In this document: piece after piece, positions 55,188-62,324 of the stretch | How positions within the stretch are numbered: the first letter of the stretch is position 1 | Layout: every line of letters starts with the position of its first letter | Source: Actinomyces sp. Marseille-P3109 | GTDB lineage: Bacteria; Actinomycetota; Actinomycetes; Actinomycetales; Actinomycetaceae | NCBI RefSeq assembly: GCF_900323545.1 | Contig: NZ_OOHN01000008.1 | Coordinates: forward strand, 3,025,524 to 3,089,523 | Direction of reading: 5' to 3' | Length of the DNA stretch: 64,000 bases | Position numbers and translations under genes: made by a program | The notes under the pieces: generated by a model | What the model was told of the DNA's origin: nothing | What the model saw: only the letters and a program-made list of their open reading frames with translations | Database searches by the model: none

Positions 55188-56932
55188 GCGGTGTGCTCAC
55201 CCGGGTCGCCGGGCGCCTGCGCACAGGCCACGACGCCGTCGCCGGTATCTCACGACTGCTCGCCCTGGTCTGCCTCATCGGCCTGGTGGGCATGCTTCCG
55301 TGGCTGTCGGGCAAGGACCCGGCTCTGACGATCCTGCGCGCCACCTCCTCCGACCGGGAGCCGACGCCGGAGGTCCTGGAGTCCATCCGTAAGAGCATCG
55401 GGATCGACGGCGGCCCCCTCCATGTGATCGGCCACTGGCTCGCCGGCCTGGCCCGCGGTGACCTGGGGCGCTCCTGGGTCTCGGGGGCCGCCGTCGGCCC
55501 GGAGGCCGTCGACGCCTTCGGGGTCTCCCTGAGCCTCATGGCCGCCGCACTCGGCGTCGGGCTCGTCATCGCCACCGCCCTGGTCCTGCCCGCCCTGCGC
55601 GACGGACTGCGAGGGTGCCCCCGGACCCGCGGTGGCGTCGTCTCCGCGGTCCTCATCTCCCTGCCCGAGTACCTCCTTGCCCCGATCCTCATGATCGTCC
55701 TGGCCGTCTACCTCAGGATCCTGCCGCCCTTCGGATGGGGCAGCCCCGAGAAGGTCATCATGCCCGCCCTCAGCCTGGGCCTGCCCACCGGCGGCTACCT
55801 CGGCGGACTCGTCTCTGACGCCGTTACGGCCACCTTCTCCGAACGCTGGGTGGCCACTTGGTCCACCGCGGGCATCCGGGGCCGGGCCTTGGCCGGGGCT
55901 GTCCTGCGTCGCGCACTGACGCCCCTGGCCCGTCAGATGGCTCTGGTCGTCGTCGCCCTGACCGGAGGGGCGGTCGCCGTGGAGAAGATCTTCGCGATCC
56001 CGGGACTCGGCCGTGAGCTCCTGGATGCCGCCACCGCCCAGGACATCCCGGCGCTTCAGGCTCAGATTCTCCTCCTGCTTGCCCTGGCACTCACCGCCGG
56101 TGTCGTCGCCGGAGTCGCCGGCCGCCTCCTCATGGGGCAGGCGGCCGGCGCCGGAGGTTTGAGTGCCCCGCCCCCGGTGCGCCACTCCGGACGGGTGGCC
56201 CGGGTCATCGCGGGATCTGGGGCGGGACTCCTGGCAGCGATGGTTGCCTGGGGGATCGGGCGCGACCCGTACACGGTGGTCGCCGACAAGCTCCAGGACC
56301 CCAGCGTTGCTCTTCCGCTCGGATCCGACTCTCTGGGACGCGACGTGCTGGCCCGGGTGGCACACGGGGCCGTGTCCACTGTGAGCAGCGCTGTCGTCGT
56401 CACGGTGGCGTGCTTCGTCATCGCGCTGCTGGTGGGACTGGTGCCGCGGGCGGCGACCGGTTTCATCGAGGTGGCCAACGCCGCTCCGCCGGTCCTGGCC
56501 GGGCTCATCATCGCCGGAGTATTCGGTCCCAGTGCAACGGGTGCCGCCATCGCTGTGGCCAGTGTCGGCTGGGCGCCGCTGGCATCCCATGCCGCCGGGC
56601 TCGTCGCCGAGAACCGTCAGCGACCCGATGTCCTTCTGGCGCCGGTCCTGGGGGAGGGGCGTGTGCGGATCGCCCTGACCCGGATCGTGCCCGCCGTCGT
56701 CGGCCCCCTGGCGCGACATGCGGCCTTGAGGCTCCCAGGCAAGGCCCTGGCCCTGGCCGGGCTCGGCTTCCTCGGCCTGGGCGCGCAGAGCCCCACCCCC
56801 GAGTGGGGACTGGTCCTGTCTGATGCTCTGCCCTATATCGAGCGGGCCCCCTGGGCCGTGGCCACGCCCGCCGCCGCCCTCGTGGTCCTGTCGGTGACCG
56901 CCGTCGCCGCCTCCCGCAGCGCCAGGCGCTGA
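55184..56932 (+). CDS. fused DppB-DppC-like ABC permease
   Basis: This single 582-residue polypeptide carries both permease subunits. The GTG overlaps the preceding stop (GTGA). The first half (about 1-325) is B-type: GPLHVIGHWLAGLARGDLGRSW, LISLPEYLLAPILMIVLAVY, the EAA-like loop TAGIRGRALAGAVLRRALTP and AVEKIFAIPGLGRELLDA. After a Gly/Pro-rich joint near 330, the second half is C-type: LPLGSDSLGRDVLARVAHG, then LGEGRVRIALTRIVPAVVGP and LALAGLGFLGLGAQSPTPEWG. Normally these are two proteins of about 300 residues. With the two ATPases and the binding protein it completes a four-gene importer. Confidence 0.9.
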   Translation: MSGVLTRVAGRLRTGHDAVAGISRLLALVCLIGLVGMLPWLSGKDPALTILRATSSDREPTPEVLESIRKSIGIDGGPLHVIGHWLAGLARGDLGRSWVSGAAVGPEAVDAFGVSLSLMAAALGVGLVIATALVLPALRDGLRGCPRTRGGVVSAVLISLPEYLLAPILMIVLAVYLRILPPFGWGSPEKVIMPALSLGLPTGGYLGGLVSDAVTATFSERWVATWSTAGIRGRALAGAVLRRALTPLARQMALVVVALTGGAVAVEKIFAIPGLGRELLDAATAQDIPALQAQILLLLALALTAGVVAGVAGRLLMGQAAGAGGLSAPPPVRHSGRVARVIAGSGAGLLAAMVAWGIGRDPYTVVADKLQDPSVALPLGSDSLGRDVLARVAHGAVSTVSSAVVVTVACFVIALLVGLVPRAATGFIEVANAAPPVLAGLIIAGVFGPSATGAAIAVASVGWAPLASHAAGLVAENRQRPDVLLAPVLGEGRVRIALTRIVPAVVGPLARHAALRLPGKALALAGLGFLGLGAQSPTPEWGLVLSDALPYIERAPWAVATPAAALVVLSVTAVAASRSARR

Positions 56933-57000
56933 GACCGCTGAGACATTGCCGCAGCGGGTGCGGTGAGGGGCGAGGGCCGGGGCCGTCGGGCACAAGAAAC

Positions 57001-57041
57001 GCGGCCGGCGCTGGACCGCACATGGGTCCGCCGCCGGCCGC
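57001..57041. terminator. bidirectional terminator hairpin
   Basis: Outer arms GCGGCCGGCG (57001-57010) and CGCCGGCCGC (57032-57041) enclose an inner stem GGACC/GGTCC. It sits between the convergent permease (+) and DUF4242 (-) genes. Confidence 0.8.
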
Positions 57042-57057
57042 GCCGTGCGTCGTCGCC

Positions 57058-57591
57058 TCAGCCCTCCAGGGCGTGGAGGCGGTCGATCGGGGTGGAGACG
57101 GCCTCGCGGGCGCGCACCACGGCCTCCTCGTCAGGGGCGTCGTAGAAGCACAGGCACTTGACCGTGTCCTCACGCACGTAGGTGCGCAGGAAGCTCACCT
57201 CCGGGACCTGGGCGTACTTGGGGGAGTTGGCCTTCTTGCGGGCGAGGTAGGTCTCCATGGAGATCTCCTCGGGAATGTCCCACTCCACGAGGTAGTCGGC
57301 CTTGCGGGCCAGGGCGCGCACGTCCTCGATCTGGGCGCCCACGAGGCGGACCTCGTCGGGGCCGGTGACCTCGGCGTCGGCCGCGGCGGCCTTCACGGCC
57401 TCGGTCAGGGCGGTGGCGTCGTCGGAGTCGAGCTCGACGACGGTGAAGATGCGCTCGTGGCTGGCGGTCACCTGCGACTCCAGGACGGAGGCGCCGGCGG
57501 CCTCAACGGCCTGGGAGACCCGGGCGATGAGGGCCTGGGCGGCCTCTCGCGACGGCGTGGCGGGGACGAGCTCGAAGAGCTGGAGCGACAT
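57058..57591 (-). CDS. DUF4242-family protein
   Basis: The ATG at 57591 follows AAAGGAG. The 177-residue protein has two related halves. The N-terminal half (MSLQLFELVPATPSREAAQA ... ) is a diverged ferredoxin-like unit. The C-terminal half is the conserved DUF4242 core: YLVEWDIPEEISMETYLARK, FLRTYVREDTVKCLCFYDAP and RAREAVSTPIDRLHALEG. A Streptomyces DUF4242 protein has been reported as nickel-binding (SCO4226), so metal binding is possible here and would suit the neighbouring Zur-like-controlled importer. That link is speculative. It is convergent with the importer operon, with a terminator between. Confidence 0.8.
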   Translation of the reverse strand: MSLQLFELVPATPSREAAQALIARVSQAVEAAGASVLESQVTASHERIFTVVELDSDDATALTEAVKAAAADAEVTGPDEVRLVGAQIEDVRALARKADYLVEWDIPEEISMETYLARKKANSPKYAQVPEVSFLRTYVREDTVKCLCFYDAPDEEAVVRAREAVSTPIDRLHALEG

Positions 57592-57783
57592 GGCGGCTCC
57601 TTTCCGTAGGGTGTGCGTACCAACCTTGCGGTCCATCAGGATTATTCCCGCCGGCTGGCGTGACCAGACGATGTGCTCGCTCTGCGGACACATCGTGGGG
57701 CGTGCGCCGTGTGCGAATGCGCCGCTCTCGGCGCCATCTCAGGGAAAAAGCCAGTGAGCGACCAATCCGGACTGCCCGGACGG

Positions 57784-58822
57784 TCACCGTGCGCCCTTCC
57801 CCTCGCCGTGGTGCTGTGTCGGCCGAGCCGTGACGGGAACGGCGAAGGACCTGCGGTCTCCTTCCCATGCGCCGGCCGGGACGGCCGCGCTCAGCATCTC
57901 CATGTCCTCCGTGGTGAGTCGGCAGGACATGGCGGCGGCGTTCTCCCTGACCCGATCCGGCCTGCGCGTTCCTGGGATGGGAACGACGTCGTCGCCCTGC
58001 GACAGCAGCCAGGCGAGGGCGACCTGGGCGGCTGTCAGGTCCCAGGACCCTGCGAGGCGAGTCAGGGCCTCGACCTGATTCAGGTTGGCACTGAGATGAC
58101 CGCCGTTGAACCTGGGGTCGTTCGCCCGGAAGGGGCTATCGGCGACGGTGGCGGCGTCGATCCGCCCGCTGAGCAATCCGCGGCCCAGAGGGCTGTACGG
58201 CACCAGGCCGACCCCGAGCTCCCGGGCGGCGGGCACGATGCTGAGCTCCGGCTCGCGCCACATGAGCGACCACTTCCATCTGCACTGCTGCGATGGGGTG
58301 AACGGCGTGGGCGCGCCTGAGCTCCTCGGGCGTCACCTCCGACACCCCGAGATGGCGGACCTTGCCCTGAGTGACCAGGTCGGCCATTGCTGCGACGGAT
58401 TCCTCGATCGGCACCTGCGGGTCCACGCGGTGCAGGTAGTACAGGTCGATGGTCTCCGTTCCCAGCCGGCGCAACGACGCGTCGCAGTAGGCGGCGATGC
58501 GGCTGGGATGAGCATCCAGCTGCACCCCGTCCTCGCGCCGGACAATGCCGAACTTCGTGGCGATCTGAAGGCTGTCGCGTGCGATGCCGCTGGTGGAGAC
58601 GGCTCGACCGACAATCTCCTCATTGTGGCCCTGCCCGTAGCTCATCGCGGTGTCGAGCATCGTGATGCCGGAGTCGAGGGCCGCGTGAATGGCGGCCAGG
58701 GACTCATCGTCGTCGGTTGGTCCGTATCCCTGGGACAGGCCCATGCACCCGAGTCCCAGGGCTGAGGTTTCCAGGGTCCCTACGTGGTGGATCGCGGTTT
58801 CTGCGGACTTGATGAATGTCAT
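57784..58822 (-). pseudogene. aldo/keto reductase disrupted by a single-base frameshift
   Basis: The N-terminal part (ATG 58822) reads through all catalytic elements of an AKR: GLGCMGLSQGYGP, MLDTAMSYGQG (Asp, Tyr), IATKFGI (Lys) and LYYLHRVDP (His). It leaves frame after AVQME. The second part resumes one frame over as MWREPELSIVPAARELGVGLVPYSPLGRGLLSG and runs to the normal C terminus. Dropping one base of the TT at 58274-58275 (AA on the coding strand) restores the family sequence QMEWSLMWREPE and an enzyme of about 345 residues. Without correction the product is a fragment of about 180 native residues. It is divergent from a LysR regulator. Confidence 0.85.
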
Positions 58823-58873
58823 ATGTGAACGGTAAATACCTGGAAACCAATATGTCCAAGACTAAATTCACAT
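58823..58873. promoter_or_regulatory. intergenic regulatory site between AKR and LysR genes
   Basis: ATGTGAA (58823-58829) and TTCACAT (58867-58873) form a widely spaced inverted repeat in an A+T-rich 80-bp divergent intergenic region, where a LysR protein would be expected to bind. TGGAAA (58841-58846) and TTTCCA (58876-58881) are a second complementary pair. Confidence 0.4.
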
Positions 58874-58901
58874 GCTTTCCATATCGTTTTACTATGGAGA
58901 G

Positions 58902-59801
58902 ATGGAGTTGCGTCATCTGCGGTCATTCGAGGCGATTGTGCGGTGCGGCGGGTTCACGAGGGCGGCCGCCGAGCTCCATCTGGCTCAGCCGGTCGTCTCC
59001 GCCCACATCAAGCGGTTGGAGCAGGACCTGGGGGTGACGCTGCTGCATCGCTCTCGGAAGGTGTCCCTCAGCGCCGCGGGGGAGTCGTTCCTGCCCTCCG
59101 TGCGTCGAGCGCTGGCGATTCTTGGTGAGGGGGAGCGGGCCGTGCGCGCATTGCGGTCCGTGTCCGCCGGGCACGTCAGGGTGGCTGCGACGTCGCTCCT
59201 CGGCGGTTTCGACCTCGTGAGCACGATGAGTCGGTTCCGGGCGAGGTATCCGGGAGTCACGGTCTCGCTGCGCACAGGGCTCATCGCTGACCTGCTCGAA
59301 GAGCTCCGCCGGGGACGGGTCGACGTCGTCATCGGCCCCGTGGGGGAGCAGTGGGAGCAGGAAGGATATCGCCGCACCGAGATCGCGGACGAATGGCTGG
59401 TCCTCATCACTCCGTTGTCGAGTGCTCGTCGGGTGGGGGCGTTGGCCGATGTGGTGAACGAACCGTTCGTGTGCCTATCCTCGGACAGCGGACTGCGGCG
59501 TTTGTTGAATGAGGCGTTCAGCGCGATCGAGGCGGTGCCGCGGGTGGAGTTCGAGACGCACAGCCCGGCCAGCATCCGTGAGATGGTGGCGGCCGGCCTG
59601 GGTTGCGCGCTGATCGCGCGGTCGGCAGTCCGGCAGGAGGGGGCGGACGTGCAGGTCCACCATATCCCGGGGCTCCCTCCGCATCCGCCGATCGCCGCGA
59701 TATCGGCGTCGGACGCGGCCCCGCCCATCGCCCGATTCGTCGACGAGCTGACGGCTGCGCGCTCCGCCTCACCTACAGCGGGTACGGCGCGGCCGGCTTG
59801 A
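58902..59801 (+). CDS. LysR-family transcriptional regulator
   Basis: The ATG at 58902 gives the family-standard start MELRHLRSFEAIVRCGGFTRAAAELHLAQPVVSAHIKRLEQDLGVTLLHR (HTH). An ATG at 58872 would add 10 residues. The inducer-binding domain follows: GHVRVAATSLLGG, RGRVDVVIGPVGEQW and IREMVAAGLGCALIARSAV, with 299 residues in total. LysR proteins usually control the divergent gene, here the broken aldo/keto reductase, so the regulator may now lack its main target. ilvA follows 34 bp downstream on the same strand. Confidence 0.92.
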   Translation: MELRHLRSFEAIVRCGGFTRAAAELHLAQPVVSAHIKRLEQDLGVTLLHRSRKVSLSAAGESFLPSVRRALAILGEGERAVRALRSVSAGHVRVAATSLLGGFDLVSTMSRFRARYPGVTVSLRTGLIADLLEELRRGRVDVVIGPVGEQWEQEGYRRTEIADEWLVLITPLSSARRVGALADVVNEPFVCLSSDSGLRRLLNEAFSAIEAVPRVEFETHSPASIREMVAAGLGCALIARSAVRQEGADVQVHHIPGLPPHPPIAAISASDAAPPIARFVDELTAARSASPTAGTARPA

Positions 59802-59835
59802 GTCGGAGGGTGACCCGCCCGTTACGCTGTCACCC

Positions 59836-61401
59836 GTGAATGAGCTCGACAGTGTCAGCAGCAACGGAACCCCGGCCTGGGACAGCCCCCACTACCTGCG
59901 GGAGATCCTCAAGGCCCCCGTCTACGAGGCGGCCGAGCACACGCCCCTCCAGGAGATGCCCGCCTTGTCGGCCCGCCTGGGCAACACCGTCGAGGTCAAG
60001 CGCGAGGACCTTCAGTCGGTCCACTCCTTCAAGATCCGCGGCGCCTACAACGCCATGCGCTCCCTGGGCCCGGCCGAGCGCGAGCGCGGCGTCGTGACCG
60101 CCTCGGCCGGCAACCACGCCCAGGGCGTGGCCCGCTCCGCTGCCCTGCTGGGGATGAGCGCCATCATCGTCATGCCCACCGTCACCCCCCAGATTAAGGT
60201 CGACGCCGTGCGCGCCCTGGGCGGCGAGGTCCGCCTCCACGGGGACAACTTCGACGCCGCCAAGGCCGAGGCCGTGCGCCTGTCCGAGGAGGAGGGCCAC
60301 TCCTACATCGCCCCCTTCGACGACCCCCGCGTCATCGCCGGCCAGGGCACCATCGGCCTGGAGCTCATCCAGCAGGACGCCCACCTCGACCGCGTCTTCG
60401 TGCCCGTGGGCGGCGGCGGTCTGGCCGCCGGCGTCGCCGTCCTCATCAAACAGCTCATGCCCGGGATCAAGGTCATCGGCGTCGAGCACGAGGAGTCGGC
60501 CTGCCTCAAGGCCGCCCTGCTGGGCGGCGAGCCCATCACCCTGCACCACGTGGGCCTGTTCGCCGAAGGGGTGGCCGTGCGCCGCATCGGCGAGGAGACC
60601 TTCCGCATGTGCCGGGCCCTGCTCGACGACGTCGTCACCGTCTCCTCCGATGAGACCTCCGCCGCCGTGCGCGACATTTTCGACGACGTGCGCGCCATCT
60701 CCGAGCCCTCCGGCGCCCTGGCCCTGGCCGGCCTCAAACGCTACGCCGCCGAGCACCACCTGACCGGTGAGCGCCTGGCCTTCGTCCTGTCCGGCGCCAA
60801 CCTCAACTTCCACCAGCTGCGCTACATCTCCGAGCGCTCCGAGATCGGTGAGCAGCGCGAGGCCATCCTCGGCGTCACCATCCCCGAGGAGCAGGGATCC
60901 TTCCTGCGCTTCGCCTCCATCCTGGGCGCCCGCTCGGTCACCGAGTTCAACTACCGTCTCTCCGCTTCCCGCGCCGCCACCGACCCCGCCCGCATCTTCG
61001 TGGGCGTGCGCATCGCCGGCAATCAGGAGCGCGCCGCGATCGTGGCCGACCTGGAGGAGGCCGGCTACGACGTCATCGACCTCACCGACGACGAGCTCGC
61101 CAAGGTCCACGTGCGCTCCATGATCGGCGGGCGCGCCACGCACGGCATACCCGAGCGCCTCTTCTCCTTCCTCTTCCCCGAGTCGCCCGGGGCGCTGGCC
61201 CACTTCCTGGAGGTCCTGGGCACCCGATGGAACATCACGCTGTTCCACTACCGCACCGACGGCGCCGACTACGGCCGCATCCTGTGCGCCTTCGCGGCCG
61301 GGCCCGACGACGTCGAGCTGACCGAGCACATGGACCGACTCGGCTACTCCTACAACGAGGAGACCGCCGACCCCGCCTTCCGCTTCTTCCTGGCCCGCTG
61401 A
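59836..61401 (+). CDS. ilvA: threonine ammonia-lyase (biosynthetic threonine dehydratase)
   Basis: This PLP enzyme converts threonine to 2-oxobutanoate, the first step to isoleucine. The GTG start gives 521 residues, close to E. coli IlvA (514). Motifs are QSVHSFKIRGAYNAM (PLP Lys), VTASAGNHAQGVARSA, the glycine-rich phosphate loop VGGGGLAAGVAVL and EPSGALALAGLKRY. Two ACT-like regulatory repeats fill the C terminus (EEQGSFLRFASILG..., then FPESPGALAHFLEVLGTRWNITLFHYR), indicating feedback control by isoleucine and valine. ilvD lies 8 kb upstream. No terminator is obvious. Confidence 0.95.
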   Translation: MNELDSVSSNGTPAWDSPHYLREILKAPVYEAAEHTPLQEMPALSARLGNTVEVKREDLQSVHSFKIRGAYNAMRSLGPAERERGVVTASAGNHAQGVARSAALLGMSAIIVMPTVTPQIKVDAVRALGGEVRLHGDNFDAAKAEAVRLSEEEGHSYIAPFDDPRVIAGQGTIGLELIQQDAHLDRVFVPVGGGGLAAGVAVLIKQLMPGIKVIGVEHEESACLKAALLGGEPITLHHVGLFAEGVAVRRIGEETFRMCRALLDDVVTVSSDETSAAVRDIFDDVRAISEPSGALALAGLKRYAAEHHLTGERLAFVLSGANLNFHQLRYISERSEIGEQREAILGVTIPEEQGSFLRFASILGARSVTEFNYRLSASRAATDPARIFVGVRIAGNQERAAIVADLEEAGYDVIDLTDDELAKVHVRSMIGGRATHGIPERLFSFLFPESPGALAHFLEVLGTRWNITLFHYRTDGADYGRILCAFAAGPDDVELTEHMDRLGYSYNEETADPAFRFFLAR

Positions 61402-61622
61402 ACCGTGACAAATATGCGGCTCCTAGGTCCTGACCGGCGGGTTCGGGGAAGGTGGGGGCTCGTTGTGGCAGGCGTCATGCAATAAGAAGTCGCTGTTTCT
61501 GTCAGAACCCCCATAGGGTTATTGATGAATCATTTGTCGCGGCCGGGCATACCGCGGTTGCGCAGGGCGGTCTCCGCCTGACGCTGACCCCGACCCGGCC
61601 TATCTTGACCAGGAGAAATATC

Positions 61623-62177
61623 ATGACCCGTCTTGCCGTCGTCGTCGGTTCCGTCCGCCCCAACCGTGTGGGTGGCGCCATCGCCCAGTGGGTGGTCGAC
61701 CAGGCCAACGAGATCGAGGGCGTCGACGCCGAGCTCGTCGACATCGCCTCCTTCAACCTGCCCCTGTTCTCCGAGGAGATCCCTCCTCGCATGGCCGTCC
61801 CCAGCGACCCGGCCGGCGCCGCCTTCGACGCGGCCCTGAAGTCCTTCGACGCCCTGATCTTCGTCACCCCCGAGTACAACTTCTCCATCCCCGGCGCGCT
61901 GAAGAACGCTATCGACTTCCTCCAGCCCGGCGCCGTGGCCAACAAGGGCGTGGGTGTGGTCGGCTACTCCTACAGCGTCGGCATCCGCGCCGTCAGCCAC
62001 CTCCAGCAGATCCTCCAGGGCATGGGCGCCACGGTCGTGGCCTCCAACGTGTTCCTGTCGCTCAACACCGACTTCGCCGAGGGCGCCTTCTCGCCGGCCT
62101 CCTTCCACGACCCGGAGGTTCCGGCCATGGTGCGCGACGTCGTCGCCCACTCCGACGCCCTGGCCTCCCTGCGCTGA
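61623..62177 (+). CDS. NADPH-dependent FMN reductase
   Basis: This is a flavodoxin-fold reductase of 184 residues. The ATG follows AGGAG (61610-61614). Signatures are LAVVVGSVRPNRVGGAIAQWV (FMN phosphate loop), FDALIFVTPEYNFSIPGALKNAIDFL (the family's PEYN motif) and GVGVVGYSYSVGIRAVSHLQQILQ. It would reduce FMN, quinones or related acceptors with NADPH. It stands alone. The 220 bp upstream contain no gene and only a small AACCC/GGGTT hairpin (61506-61520). Confidence 0.9.
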   Translation: MTRLAVVVGSVRPNRVGGAIAQWVVDQANEIEGVDAELVDIASFNLPLFSEEIPPRMAVPSDPAGAAFDAALKSFDALIFVTPEYNFSIPGALKNAIDFLQPGAVANKGVGVVGYSYSVGIRAVSHLQQILQGMGATVVASNVFLSLNTDFAEGAFSPASFHDPEVPAMVRDVVAHSDALASLR

Positions 62178-62324
62178 GGCGAATGGGGGCCGCGCAGGCC
62201 CCGGGGCCGCTCGGGCTCAGTCCTTCACGTCGCCGTCGGCGGTACCTGCGGGTGCCACCGGCGGCGACGTCGTCTGCGCTGCGGCTACGAGGGTGCGGCC
62301 AGGTGGATGGGTAGGGTTTCCACC

